Source: Cellulomonas terrae
Lineage (GTDB): Bacteria > Actinomycetota > Actinomycetes > Actinomycetales > Cellulomonadaceae
DNA: 64,000 bases
Direction: 5' to 3'
NCBI RefSeq assembly: GCF_007990265.1
Contig: NZ_BJWH01000010.1
Coordinates: 1 to 64,000, forward strand
Shown: one piece after another, positions 44,379-54,627 of the stretch
Layout: each line of letters opens with the position of its first letter
Position numbering within the stretch: the first letter of the stretch is position 1
Translations under genes and position numbers: made by a program
The notes under the pieces: generated by a model
Databases searched by the model: none
What the model saw: only the letters and a program-made list of their open reading frames with translations
What the model was told of the DNA's origin: nothing

Positions 44379-46001
44379 TCAGCGAGGTGTCACGCCGTTG
44401 TGGCGCAGGCCCCAGATGGCGGAGTCGGTGAGCGCCTCCCACGACGCCTCCAGGAGGTTCGGACCGACACCCACCGTGCTCCACGAGCTCTGCCCGTCGG
44501 TCATCTCGATCAGCACGCGCGTGACCGCGTCGGTGCCGTGCATCGAGTCGAGGATGCGGACCTTGAAGTCGATGAGCTCGAACGTCTCGAGCTCGGGGTA
44601 GACCCGGACGAGGGCGTGCCGCAGGGCGTGGTCGAGTGCGTTGACGGGCCCGTTGCCCTCACCCGTGCTCACGACACGCTCCCCGCCGGCGTGCAGCTTG
44701 ACGGTCGCCTCGGCCGTCGCGGGCGTCCCGCGGCCGCCGCTGCGCTCGACGATGGTCCGCCACGACTCGACCCGGAAGTACTGCGGGCGGTGGCCGTCGA
44801 TCTCCTCGAGCAGGAGCAGCTCGAACGACGCGTCGGCCGCCTCGTAGGTGTACCCGTTGGCCTCGGCGTCCTTGACGCGGTCCGTGACCCTGCCGAGCAG
44901 CTCGGGGCGGCCGCTCAGGTCGAAGCCCAGCTCGCGGCCCTTCAGCTCGATCGACGCGCGGCCCGCCATGTCGGAGATCAGCATCCGCATGTCGTTGCCG
45001 ACGTCCGCGGGGTCGATGTGCTGGTAGAGGTCGGGGTCCACCTTGATGGCGGACGCGTGGATGCCGGCCTTGTGCGCGAACGCGCTGGCGCCGACGTACG
45101 GCGAGCGGGCGAACGGCGAGATGTTCGTGATCTCGCTGATGGCGTGCGCGATCCGGGTCAGCTCCGGCAGCCCGCCCGGCAGGTCGTCCGTCACCTTGAG
45201 CACGGGCAGCCCGTACTTGAGCTGGAGGTTGGCGACGACGGCGAGCAGGTCGGCGTTGCCGGTGCGCTCGCCGTACCCGTTGACGGTGCCCTGGACGTGC
45301 GTGCACCCGGCCTCGACCGCGGCGAGCGTGTTGGCGACGGCGCAGCCGGAGTCGTTGTGCGCGTGGATGCCGAGCACGGCGTCGGGACCGACGGCCCCGC
45401 GGATCTCGTGCACGATCTCCGCGACCCACGTGGGGACCATGCCCCCGTTCGTGTCGCAGAGCGCCACGACCTCGGCTCCCGCCTCGAACCCGGCGAGCAC
45501 CGCGGCGCGCGAGTACGCGGGGTCGAACCGGTAGCCGTCGAAGAAGTGCTCGGCGTCGACGACCACCCGGCGCCCCTCGCGCACGAGGAACGCGACGGTG
45601 TCCGCGATCATCGCGATGTTCTCGTCGCCGGTGGTCCGCAGCGCGCGCTCCGCGTGCCGCAGGTCGTGCTTGGCGACGAGCGCGACGACCGGGGCCTCGG
45701 AGTCGACGAGCGCACGGACCTGCGGGTCGTCGACCGCCCGCGTCCCCGCCTTGCGGGTGCTGCCGAACGCGGCCAGCTCCGCGTTGCGGAAGTCCAGCTC
45801 CTTGGCGGCCCGCTTGAAGAACTCGGTGTCCTTGGGCACCGCGCCCGGCCAGCCACCCTCGATGAAGCCGACACCGAGCTCGTCGAGCAGGGGTGCGATC
45901 GCCAGCTTGTCGGCGACGGAGAGGTTCATCCCCTCCTGCTGGGCGCCGTCGCGCAGGGTCGTGTCGTAGACCTGGAACGGGGTGCTGCTGGGGACGGACA
46001 C
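44379..46001 (-). CDS. cimA: (R)-citramalate synthase
   Basis: The 540-residue enzyme condenses pyruvate and acetyl-CoA to citramalate, the first step of threonine-independent isoleucine synthesis. It has the DRE-TIM N-terminus VYDTTLRDGAQQEGM, ALCDTNGGMVP, the HxH metal motif IHAHNDSGCAVAN, NGYGERTGN and a C-terminal regulatory domain (about 400-535) of the LeuA allosteric type. The combination of this motif set and length fits CimA rather than LeuA. Start GTG 46001 has AGAGAG upstream. It is preceded by an approximately 200-nt leader with a candidate attenuator, so isoleucine may control transcription as well as activity. Confidence 0.93.
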   Translation of the reverse strand: MSVPSSTPFQVYDTTLRDGAQQEGMNLSVADKLAIAPLLDELGVGFIEGGWPGAVPKDTEFFKRAAKELDFRNAELAAFGSTRKAGTRAVDDPQVRALVDSEAPVVALVAKHDLRHAERALRTTGDENIAMIADTVAFLVREGRRVVVDAEHFFDGYRFDPAYSRAAVLAGFEAGAEVVALCDTNGGMVPTWVAEIVHEIRGAVGPDAVLGIHAHNDSGCAVANTLAAVEAGCTHVQGTVNGYGERTGNADLLAVVANLQLKYGLPVLKVTDDLPGGLPELTRIAHAISEITNISPFARSPYVGASAFAHKAGIHASAIKVDPDLYQHIDPADVGNDMRMLISDMAGRASIELKGRELGFDLSGRPELLGRVTDRVKDAEANGYTYEAADASFELLLLEEIDGHRPQYFRVESWRTIVERSGGRGTPATAEATVKLHAGGERVVSTGEGNGPVNALDHALRHALVRVYPELETFELIDFKVRILDSMHGTDAVTRVLIEMTDGQSSWSTVGVGPNLLEASWEALTDSAIWGLRHNGVTPR

Positions 46002-46117
46002 GATGTGCTCTCTTCGGTGCGGGACGGGCGACGTCGTTGCTGCTGTTCGGGAGGAGCCGGCGGGGGTGTGCCGGTGCAGTCGACGGTAGCCGGGGCGGGG
46101 GTGGTGCTCCGACCAAC

Positions 46118-46146
46118 AAAAAGACCCCCCGGGGTACGGGAGGTCT
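46118..46146 (-). terminator. Intrinsic terminator inside the cimA leader
   Basis: On the minus strand AGACCTCCCG (46146-46137) pairs with CGGGGGGTCT (46131-46122), ten pairs including one wobble, with a 5-nt loop and five T residues (46122-46118) after it. Real U-tracts are rare in this window. It lies about 115 bp before the cimA start and no minus-strand gene precedes it, so it is probably an attenuator. Confidence 0.8.
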
Positions 46147-46171
46147 GCGCGTCAGCTGGTGGGCCGACGCG

Positions 46172-46201
46172 CTACTCGATAATGAGGGAGGAGCGGGTCA
46201 C
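46172..46201 (-). CDS. Candidate leader peptide of cimA (MTRSSLIIE)
   Basis: GTG 46201 opens a nine-codon frame ending in TAG (46174-46172) with consecutive Leu-Ile-Ile codons (CTC ATT ATC); ATT is a rare codon here. A weak promoter (GTGACC 46237-46232, 18 nt, CACCAT 46213-46208) would make it leaderless. Its stop begins a 7-bp arm GCGCGTC (46172-46166) that pairs with GACGCGC (46153-46147), which abuts the terminator. The same layout is seen before ilvB. An upstream in-frame GTG would give a 15-residue form. The rest of 46002-46357 is leader and the divergent promoter. Confidence 0.5.
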   Translation of the reverse strand: MTRSSLIIE

Positions 46202-46357
46202 CCGTGCATGGTGGCACACGTCACCATCCGCGGTCACGTGTTCCATCCCTTGGACGCCCAGGTCAGGCGCGTCCGCGCGAGCGGATGTCCGATTCGCTAG
46301 CGTTGGCCCGTGTCGTCACCGGCGGCGCGCAGGTCGGTCGACCTCCAGGAGGCAGCG

Positions 46358-46963
46358 ATGTCCACCCCCACTCCCCCGCCGGAGCGCCAGTCCGCCTACC
46401 CGCACCAGACACCGCCGACGCCGCCGCCCGCACCGGCGCCGGTCGCGGACCCGACGATGGTCTACCCCGCGGCGGTGCAGCCGGCTCCTGTGCAGCCCGT
46501 GCCCGTCGCCGCCGCCCCGGTGGCTGCCGTCCCGACCGGACCGTCGATCGACGCCGGGAGGTTCTGGGCCGGCGTCGTGGCCACCGCGCTGGTGACGGCC
46601 CTGATCGGGCTGGTCGGGGTGCTGATCGTCGACCAGATCCTCGACATCGAGCTCGTCGTCAAGGACGTCTTCGGGACGGAGTCCACGGGTGCCGCGTACG
46701 TCGTCGGAGGCGTGCTCTGCTCGGTCCTCGCCGGCGGCCTGCTGCACGTGCTGGTGCTGTCCACCCCCAAGCCGCGCGCGTTCTTCGGCTGGATCATGTT
46801 CCTGGGCACCCTGACCGCGGCGCTGCTGCCCCTGACGTGGACCGACGTGCTCGAGTCGGCGATCGCGTCCGGGCTGGTCAACGCCGTCATCGGGATCGCG
46901 ATCTGGACGCTCCTGCTGGGCGTCCTCAGCCGCACCCTGCGCCCCGGGACCCTCGTCGACTGA
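46358..46963 (+). CDS. Pro-rich membrane protein with about four helices
   Basis: The 201-residue protein has a Pro/Ala-rich cytoplasmic N-terminus (about 1-65) and four hydrophobic helices (near 70-92, 113-132, 138-160 and 165-190). I recognise no family. ATG 46358 has AGGAGG 5 nt upstream. A TAGCGT box at 46298-46303 would start transcription near GTG 46310, which is also in frame and would give a leaderless form 16 residues longer. It is divergent from cimA. Confidence 0.7.
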   Translation: MSTPTPPPERQSAYPHQTPPTPPPAPAPVADPTMVYPAAVQPAPVQPVPVAAAPVAAVPTGPSIDAGRFWAGVVATALVTALIGLVGVLIVDQILDIELVVKDVFGTESTGAAYVVGGVLCSVLAGGLLHVLVLSTPKPRAFFGWIMFLGTLTAALLPLTWTDVLESAIASGLVNAVIGIAIWTLLLGVLSRTLRPGTLVD

Positions 46964-46979
46964 TCAGCTGATCGCCCGC

Positions 46980-47011
46980 GCCCGCGACCCCGCAGGAACG
47001 GGGTCGCGGGC
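46980..47011. terminator. Bidirectional terminator between the membrane protein gene and ilvE
   Basis: A perfect 12-bp stem (46980-46991 with 47000-47011) with an 8-nt loop lies between convergent genes. Confidence 0.8.
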
Positions 47012-47047
47012 TCGTGGCGAGGCCGTACGCGGCCAGGCCGGCGGCCA

Positions 47048-48166
47048 CTACGCCAGGCGGTGCAGCCAGCCGTGCCGGTCGGTCGCGCGCCCGTACTGGA
47101 TGTCCGTGAGCTCGGCGCGGATGCGCGTCGTCACCGGGCCGGCCGCACCGTCCCCGACGGTGAGGTCGAAGTCGTCGCTGGCCAGCCGGCCGATGGGAGT
47201 CATGACGGCGGCGGTCCCGCACGCGAACACCTCGCGCACCGACCCGTCGGCGAGGCCCTCGCGCAGCTCCGTCAGCGGGATCTGCCGCTCGGACACCTCG
47301 TGGCCCGCGTCCGTGAGGAGCCGCAGGATGGAGGACCGCGTCACGCCTTCGAGGATCGAGCCCGACACCGGGGGCGTGGCCACGCTGCCGTCGGCGTGCA
47401 CGACGAACACGTTCATCCCGCCCAGCTCCTCGAGCTGCGTGTTGGTCGACGCGTCGAGGAAGCACACCTGCTCGAAGCCCTTGGCGTAGGCCAGCTGCTG
47501 CGGGAGGAGGCTCGCGGCGTAGTTGCCGCCGCACTTGGCGGCACCCGTCCCGCCGGCGCCGGCGCGGTGGTACTCCTGGTCCACCCAGATGGACACCGGT
47601 CGCACACCACCGGCGAAGTACGGCCCGACCGGCGACGCGATGACGAGGAACTCCGCCTCCAGCGTCGGCCGCACGCCCAGGAACGTCTCGGAGGCGTACA
47701 TGAACGGGCGCAGGTACAGGCTCGTCTCCTCGCCCGACGGCACCCAGGCCAGGTCGGTCGCGACGAGCGCCTCGATCGCGCCGAGGAAGTCCTCCTCGGG
47801 CAGCTCGGGCAGCGCCAGCCGGCGGGCGGAACGCGTGAACCTGGCGGCGTTGTCGCGCGGCCGGAACGTCCACACCGAGCCGTCGGCGTGGCGGTACGCC
47901 TTCATGCCCTCGAAGATCTCCTGGCCGTAGTGCAGCACGGCCGTCGCCGGGTCCATCAGCAGCGGCCCGTACTTCTCGACGCGACGACCGGTCCAGCCGG
48001 ACTCGTTCGAGTACGTGATGCGGGCCATGTGCTCGGTGAACACGGTGCCGAACTTCGGCGACGCGAGCGCTGCCTCGCGCTGCTCGTCGGGGACGGGGGC
48101 GTCGGTCCGGGTGATCTCGAAGAGGTCGACAGAGGACGGAGTCGTGGGGTTCGTGAGAGTGCTCAT
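47048..48166 (-). CDS. ilvE: Branched-chain amino acid aminotransferase
   Basis: The 372-residue PLP enzyme carries out the last step of isoleucine, valine and leucine synthesis. Motifs include VLHYGQEIFEGMKAYR, RFTRSARRLALPELP, KCGGNYAASLLPQ (the Lys region) and the fold IV signature with VFACGTAAVMTPIG. The length fits class IV enzymes of actinobacteria. ATG 48166 has GAAAGG upstream. It follows leuB on the same strand after 95 bp without an obvious terminator, so it may be cotranscribed. Confidence 0.94.
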   Translation of the reverse strand: MSTLTNPTTPSSVDLFEITRTDAPVPDEQREAALASPKFGTVFTEHMARITYSNESGWTGRRVEKYGPLLMDPATAVLHYGQEIFEGMKAYRHADGSVWTFRPRDNAARFTRSARRLALPELPEEDFLGAIEALVATDLAWVPSGEETSLYLRPFMYASETFLGVRPTLEAEFLVIASPVGPYFAGGVRPVSIWVDQEYHRAGAGGTGAAKCGGNYAASLLPQQLAYAKGFEQVCFLDASTNTQLEELGGMNVFVVHADGSVATPPVSGSILEGVTRSSILRLLTDAGHEVSERQIPLTELREGLADGSVREVFACGTAAVMTPIGRLASDDFDLTVGDGAAGPVTTRIRAELTDIQYGRATDRHGWLHRLA

Positions 48167-48261
48167 GTGCGGGGGCCTTTCACCAGAGTCAGGTTTGACG
48201 GTACCGGTGGGGACGGCCGGGTGACAGGCGGAACGTTGCGCTCCGCCGACGAGGACGCGGC

Positions 48262-49323
48262 TCAGCCGGCGATGCGCGCGGCGAGGTCCTTGCCCACCTC
48301 GGCCGTCGACCGTACTCGGTCGGTCCCGCGCTCGGCGATGTCGTCGGCGACGGCCTTCTCGACGCGCGCCGCGGCCTCCGGCAGCCCGAGGTGCTCGAGC
48401 AGCAGCGCGACGGACAGCACGGTGGCCGTCGGGTCCGCCTTGCCCTGGCCCGCGATGTCCGGCGCCGAGCCGTGCACGGGCTCGAACATGCTGGGCGCGG
48501 TGCGGTCCGGGTTGATGTTGGCCGACGCCGCCAGCCCGATGCCGCCGGTGATGGCTGCGGCGAGGTCGGTGAGGATGTCGCCGAACAGGTTGTCGGTGAC
48601 GATGACGTCGAACCGCGCGGGGTTGGTGACCAGGAAGATGGTCGCCGCGTCCACGTGCAGGTAGTCGACCGTCACGTCGGGGAACTCGGCGTTCACGGCC
48701 TCGACCGTGCGGCGCCACAGGTGGCCGGCGTGCACGAGCACGTTGTGCTTGTGCACGAGCGTGAGCTTCTTGCGCGGACGGGCCGCGGCGCGCGCGAAGG
48801 CGTCCCGGACCACGCGCTCGACGCCGAACGCGGTGTTCACGCTGACCTCGTTGGCCACCTCGTGCGGGGTGCCCACACGGATGGCGCCGCCGTTGCCCAC
48901 GTACGGGCCCTCGGTACCCTCGCGGACCACGACGAAGTCGATCTCGCCGGGATTGCCCAGCGGGGAGGTCACGCCCGGGTACAGGCGGCTCGGGCGCAGG
49001 TTGACGTAGTGGTCCAGCGCGAAGCGCAGCTTGAGCAGCAGCCCCCGCTCGAGCACGCCGGACGGGACGCTCGGGTCACCGATGGCGCCCAGCAGGATGG
49101 CGTCGTGCGCGCGGATGGCCGCGAGGTCGGTGTCCGTGAGGGTCTCGCCGGTCGCGTGGTAGCGGCGGGCGCCCAGGTCGAAGTCCGTCGTCGAGACCGT
49201 GACCCCGCTGCCGTGCAGCGCCGTGTCCAGCGCGAGCAGGCCCTGCTCGACGACCTCCGTGCCGATGCCGTCACCAGCGACGACGGCGAGGCGGATGTCC
49301 CGGGCAGCAGTGGTGTCGACCAT
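48262..49323 (-). CDS. leuB: 3-isopropylmalate dehydrogenase
   Basis: The 353-residue NAD-dependent decarboxylating dehydrogenase of leucine synthesis also oxidises beta-methylmalate in the citramalate route. Motifs include [62 protein letters not shown] and the metal site in [20 protein letters not shown]. The C-terminus has [18 protein letters not shown]. Its presence together with cimA supports use of the threonine-independent route. Confidence 0.95.
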   Translation of the reverse strand: MVDTTAARDIRLAVVAGDGIGTEVVEQGLLALDTALHGSGVTVSTTDFDLGARRYHATGETLTDTDLAAIRAHDAILLGAIGDPSVPSGVLERGLLLKLRFALDHYVNLRPSRLYPGVTSPLGNPGEIDFVVVREGTEGPYVGNGGAIRVGTPHEVANEVSVNTAFGVERVVRDAFARAAARPRKKLTLVHKHNVLVHAGHLWRRTVEAVNAEFPDVTVDYLHVDAATIFLVTNPARFDVIVTDNLFGDILTDLAAAITGGIGLAASANINPDRTAPSMFEPVHGSAPDIAGQGKADPTATVLSVALLLEHLGLPEAAARVEKAVADDIAERGTDRVRSTAEVGKDLAARIAG

Positions 49324-49382
49324 GGAGCGAGCCTAGACCCCGTCCCACCGCTCGGGACGGATGTCTCATCCTGCGGAACTGC

Positions 49383-49937
49383 TCAGTCGACGGCCGGGGT
49401 CGGGCCGGTCGTCGGGTAGATCAGCTCGAACCGTTCGAGCATCACGTCGAGCGACGGGGAGAACGCCTCCCCCAGCACCCGGCGCCACGACTCCTCGTGC
49501 TGCGCCCGCCACGACTCCAGCGAGCCGTCGCCCTCGGCCTCCGCCGCCGCGTGCTCCGCCGACACCTGGTCGAACGGGACCACCTCGACCTCGGTGGTGC
49601 GCAGCAGCGCGCGGGGGTCCCCCGCACCGTCCACGACGATCGACAGGTCCCCCACGCGCGGGACCTCGAGGCCCACCTGCGTCAGCTCGGCGACCGCGAG
49701 CGCCGTCGCGGTCTTGCGCCCGTCGAGCACCCGGGCCAGCAGGTCGTCTGCCTCGGCGTCGTCGCCGTACGACCAGGACGGGGGCGGCACGACGTCGTCG
49801 GCGGTCCCCCCGAGCACCTGGTCCAGCTTGCCCATCCCGACGTGCCCACGTGCCGCCTGCCAGAACGCCGCGATGCGCAGGTCCTCGACCGCTCCCTCGG
49901 CTGCGTGCTCGGCCGGCTCTACCTGCTCGTCGGTCAT
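49383..49937 (-). CDS. ASCH-domain protein
   Basis: The 184-residue protein has the ASCH fold pattern LLARVLDGRKTATALAVAEL, VPRVGDLSIVVDGAGDPRALLRTTEVEVVPFDQVS and a terminal FELIYP. ASCH proteins are PUA-like and are thought to bind RNA or modified nucleosides. It has no link to the surrounding amino acid genes. It lies 59 bp upstream of leuB on the same strand. The 265-bp gap 49938-50202 behind it contains only the ilvC terminator. Confidence 0.85.
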   Translation of the reverse strand: MTDEQVEPAEHAAEGAVEDLRIAAFWQAARGHVGMGKLDQVLGGTADDVVPPPSWSYGDDAEADDLLARVLDGRKTATALAVAELTQVGLEVPRVGDLSIVVDGAGDPRALLRTTEVEVVPFDQVSAEHAAAEAEGDGSLESWRAQHEESWRRVLGEAFSPSLDVMLERFELIYPTTGPTPAVD

Positions 49938-50154
49938 CGTCGTCCCTCCGTCGTGGTCTGCTCATCCTTGCGTACCCGCAGCCCAGCGGCACATCGCGGA
50001 CCGCGGGTGGCGTCGGCCGACGACCAGTCCGCCGGATCCAGCCGCTCTCGTCACGCGTGGGACAGGGAGAACGCCCGGACCGCCGCACCGGTCACACCCG
50101 TACCAGGTGCGGCAGGTCCGGACGCACGTCCCCGCGCGCCGGTGGGGTGACGAA

Positions 50155-50188
50155 GGACGGCACCCCGACCGGAGCCGGGGTGCCGTCC
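50155..50188 (-). terminator. Terminator of the ilvB-ilvN-ilvC operon
   Basis: A perfect 12-bp stem GGACGGCACCCC/GGGGTGCCGTCC (50155-50166, 50177-50188) with a 10-nt loop lies 15 bp after the ilvC stop. Confidence 0.8.
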
Positions 50189-50202
50189 GTGGAGCGGAGA
50201 GG

Positions 50203-51811
<1,609 letters not shown>

Positions 51812-51814
51812 GGC

Positions 51815-53659
51815 TCAGTCCTCCCGGTCCCACGCGGGGCTGATCCCGCGCGCGTACTGGATGTCGTCGTTGCTGACACCGGCGGCGACCATCGGCCACA
51901 CCATCGCGTCACGCGAGACGGTGAAGTCGATGACGACCGGCTGGTCGTTGATCTCGAGGGCGCGCTTGATGGTCGCGTCGACGTCGCCGACGGTCTCGCA
52001 GCGCAGCCCGGCGCAGCCGTACGCGTCCGCCATCTTGACGAAGTCGGGGATGCGCACCGTGCCGTGGCCGGTGTTCAGGTCGGTGTTGGAGTAGCGGGAC
52101 TCGTAGAACAGGGTCTGCCACTGCCGCACCATGCCGAGCGACGAGTTGTTGATGATCGCGACCTTGATCGGGATCTCGTTGATCGTGCAGGTGGCCAGCT
52201 CCTGGTTGGTCATCTGGAAGCAGCCGTCGCCGTCGATGGCCCACACGGTCCGCGACGGGTCCCCGACCTTGGCGCCCATCGCGGCGGGCACCGCGTAGCC
52301 CATGGTGCCCAGGCCGCCGGAGTTCAGCCACGAGTTGGGGCGCTGGTACTTGATGAACTGCGCAGCCCACATCTGGTGCTGGCCGACGCCCGCGGCGAAG
52401 ATCGACTCCGGCCCGGACAGCTCGCCGATCCGCTGGATGACGTGCTGCGGGGCGAGGTGGCCGTCGGCGGGCTCGTCGAACCCGAGCGGGAACGTCGAGC
52501 GCCAGTCGTCCAGCTGGCGCCACCACTCCTCGAGGTCCGGCTGGCCGTGCTGCGTGTGCTCGCGGGCGAGCTCGGGCAGCAGGTCCGCCATGACCTCCTT
52601 GAGGTCGCCGACGATCGGCACGTCGACCGTGCGGTTCTTGCCGATCTCGGCGGGGTCGATGTCCGCGTGCACGATGGTCGCGTTGGGCGCGAAGCTCGAC
52701 AGCAGGCCGGTGACGCGGTCGTCGAAGCGTGCACCGAGGGCGACGACGAGGTCGGCCTTCTGCAGCGCGGCGACGGCGGCGACGGTGCCGTGCATGCCGG
52801 GCATGCCGAGGTGCTGCGGGTGCGAGTCGGGCAGTGCGCCGCGGGCCATCAGGGTGGTCACGACGGGCGCACCGGACGCCTCGGTCAGCGCCTTCAGCTC
52901 GGCGGACGCGCGGGCGCGGATGACGCCGCCACCGACGTAGAACACGGGGCGGCGCGAGGTCGCGATGAGGCGGGCGGCCTCGCGGATCTGCTTGGCGTGC
53001 GGCTTGGTGACCGGGTGGTACCCGGGCAGGTTCAGGTCCTGCGGCCACGAGAACGTGGTGCGGGAGACCATCGCGGACTTGGCGATGTCCACGAGCACGG
53101 GTCCGGGGCGGCCCGTCGAGGCGATGTGGAACGCCTCGGCGATGACGCGCGGGATGTCGTCGGGGTCGGTGACCAGGTAGTTGTGCTTGGTCACCGGCAG
53201 GGTGATGCCGACGATGTCGGCCTCCTGGAACGCGTCCGTGCCGATGAGGGACGCGCCCACCTGCCCGGTGATCGCGACCAGCGGCACGGAGTCCATGTGC
53301 GCGTCGGCGATCGGCGTGACGAGGTTCGTCGCACCCGGGCCCGAGGTCGCCATGCACACGCCCACCCGGCCCGTCGCGGCGGCGTAGCCGGCGGCCGCGT
53401 GGCCCCCGCCCTGCTCGTGCCGGACGAGGATGTGGCGGACCTTGGTCGAGTCCATCAGCGGGTCGTACGTGGGGAGGATCGCGCCGCCGGGGATGCCGAA
53501 GACGACCTCGACGCCCGCCTCCTCGAGCGAGCGGACGATCGACTGCGCGCCGGTGACCTGCTCCGGACCGATCGCGCTCGTCGTCGTGCTGGGGACCGAG
53601 ACGCGCGCGGCGGTAGGCGTGGGCGTTCGCGGCGGTGCCGGGTGAGGGCCCTGGACCAT
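51815..53659 (-). CDS. ilvB: Acetolactate synthase large subunit
   Basis: The 614-residue thiamine-diphosphate enzyme has [17 protein letters not shown] with the catalytic Glu in [14 protein letters not shown]. It also has the FAD-binding region and the thiamine motif [15 protein letters not shown]. It makes acetolactate or acetohydroxybutyrate. I chose ATG 53659, which has AGGGAGA upstream; the frame is open a little further. The N-terminus is a Pro/Thr-rich extension of about 35 residues. It is the first gene of ilvB-ilvN-ilvC, controlled by the leader at 53660-53869. Confidence 0.96.
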   Translation of the reverse strand: MVQGPHPAPPRTPTPTAARVSVPSTTTSAIGPEQVTGAQSIVRSLEEAGVEVVFGIPGGAILPTYDPLMDSTKVRHILVRHEQGGGHAAAGYAAATGRVGVCMATSGPGATNLVTPIADAHMDSVPLVAITGQVGASLIGTDAFQEADIVGITLPVTKHNYLVTDPDDIPRVIAEAFHIASTGRPGPVLVDIAKSAMVSRTTFSWPQDLNLPGYHPVTKPHAKQIREAARLIATSRRPVFYVGGGVIRARASAELKALTEASGAPVVTTLMARGALPDSHPQHLGMPGMHGTVAAVAALQKADLVVALGARFDDRVTGLLSSFAPNATIVHADIDPAEIGKNRTVDVPIVGDLKEVMADLLPELAREHTQHGQPDLEEWWRQLDDWRSTFPLGFDEPADGHLAPQHVIQRIGELSGPESIFAAGVGQHQMWAAQFIKYQRPNSWLNSGGLGTMGYAVPAAMGAKVGDPSRTVWAIDGDGCFQMTNQELATCTINEIPIKVAIINNSSLGMVRQWQTLFYESRYSNTDLNTGHGTVRIPDFVKMADAYGCAGLRCETVGDVDATIKRALEINDQPVVIDFTVSRDAMVWPMVAAGVSNDDIQYARGISPAWDRED

Positions 53660-53718
53660 CGATGTCTCCCTGGGTCGTGCTGCTGGGTACTGCGTGTGGC
53701 GTGCGGGGCTGAACACAG

Positions 53719-53756
53719 AAAAGCCCCTCGAGCCACGTACGGGCTGGACGAGGGGC
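53719..53756 (-). terminator. Attenuator terminator of the ilvB leader
   Basis: On the minus strand GCCCCTCG (53756-53749) pairs with CGAGGGGC (53730-53723), with an inner AGCC/GGCT stem in the loop, followed by TTTT (53722-53719). It lies 60 bp before the ilvB start. Just upstream is GCGCGCTC (53764-53757), which pairs perfectly with GAGCGCGC (53803-53796) in the leader ORF. Confidence 0.85.
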
Positions 53757-53788
53757 GAGCGCGCTGACGGGGCCTGTGCGGGAGGCCT

Positions 53789-53833
53789 CTAGCCGGCGCG
53801 CTCAGGAAGTACTACGAGAAGGATCGTCTGCAC
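53789..53833 (-). CDS. ilvB leader peptide (MQTILLVVLPERAG)
   Basis: GTG 53833 opens a 14-codon frame ending in TAG, with the run Ile-Leu-Leu-Val-Val-Leu encoded by ATC CTT CTC GTA GTA CTT. CTT and GTA are rare in this GC-rich sequence. A ribosome starved of branched-chain aminoacyl-tRNA would stall here and change the folding of the downstream terminator. The start codon is 7 nt from a strong -10, so the leader is itself leaderless. Attenuation of ilvB is known in other actinobacteria. Confidence 0.88.
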   Translation of the reverse strand: MQTILLVVLPERAG

Positions 53834-53840
53834 CCGTTGG

Positions 53841-53869
53841 ACACTACGCCCACGTCTCCGATGTGTCAC
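53841..53869 (-). promoter_or_regulatory. Promoter of the ilvB-ilvN-ilvC operon
   Basis: GTGACA (53869-53864), a 17-nt spacer and TAGTGT (53846-53841) form a good housekeeping promoter. Start would be near 53834, directly at the leader peptide GTG. Confidence 0.75.
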
Positions 53870-53910
53870 GCCACCACTCGCTCGTCTCACATCGTGGTTC
53901 ACGGGATCAC

Positions 53911-54477
53911 CTAGTGGACGCGATCCGGGTCCATGTCGAAGGCGGGCAGCCCGTCGATGCTCGTCCGGTTCTTCAGCCGGCGGTAGTCCGCCTGCCCGTC
54001 GACACCCTTGCGCTCCATGTACGGCGGCAGCAGGTCCCGCTCCCCCTCCAGCGACATCAGGGGGACGCCGTACCCGCAGGAGTCGGAGACACGGTCGACC
54101 GCGACGACGATGACCGCGCGAGCGCCCCGCGTCTCCGGGAACAGCGCGGCGAGCTCGTCGAAGCCCTCGTCGTACAGCGTGACGAACCGGCCGCGGCCGT
54201 ACAGCCGGACGATGTTCGGCGGCCCCTCGAACGCGCAGAACATGAGCGTGATCCGGCCGTTGTCGCGCAGGTGCGCGATGGTCTCGGCGCCGCTCGCGGT
54301 CAGGTCGAGGTAGGCGACCGTGTGCTCGTCGAGCACCACGAACGAGCCGGCGATGCCCTTGGGCGAGACGTTGACGTGCCCGTCGGGGCCGCTCGGGGCC
54401 GTCGCGACGAAGAACATCGGCTGCGCCTCGACGAACGCACGCAGCCGACCGTCGATCTTCTCGTGCACCTTGCCCAT
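53911..54477 (-). CDS. Pyridoxamine 5'-phosphate oxidase-family flavoprotein
   Basis: The 188-residue protein has the PNPOx-like split barrel (MFFVATAPSGPDGHVNVSPKG, VAYLDLTASGAETIAHLRDNGRITLMFCAF and RLYGRGR). Members bind FMN or F420 and reduce various compounds. The C-terminal part (DSCGYGVPLMSLEGERDLL) is typical of an actinobacterial subgroup. The start ATG 54477 is followed directly by the barrel; further upstream codons are not convincing. It lies upstream of the ilvB leader on the same strand. Confidence 0.87.
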   Translation of the reverse strand: MGKVHEKIDGRLRAFVEAQPMFFVATAPSGPDGHVNVSPKGIAGSFVVLDEHTVAYLDLTASGAETIAHLRDNGRITLMFCAFEGPPNIVRLYGRGRFVTLYDEGFDELAALFPETRGARAVIVVAVDRVSDSCGYGVPLMSLEGERDLLPPYMERKGVDGQADYRRLKNRTSIDGLPAFDMDPDRVH

Positions 54478-54627
54478 CGCCGCACCACCTCTCCCGACGA
54501 CCCTAGCCACCGGGCCGGCCGAGGCCTGCGCTGGTCTCGCCCTCCGGTCGTCGTGGGCGCTCCACCGTGCGGACAGGTGGGCAGGCCCGACCGACACGGC
54601 CGAGGGACATACCTACCGTTGACGGAC

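Noticed and set aside
46202-46237. A longer cimA leader peptide of 15 codons from an upstream GTG
   Set aside because: It would start with no ribosome binding site inside the proposed promoter. It stays possible but is less consistent than the nine-codon form.
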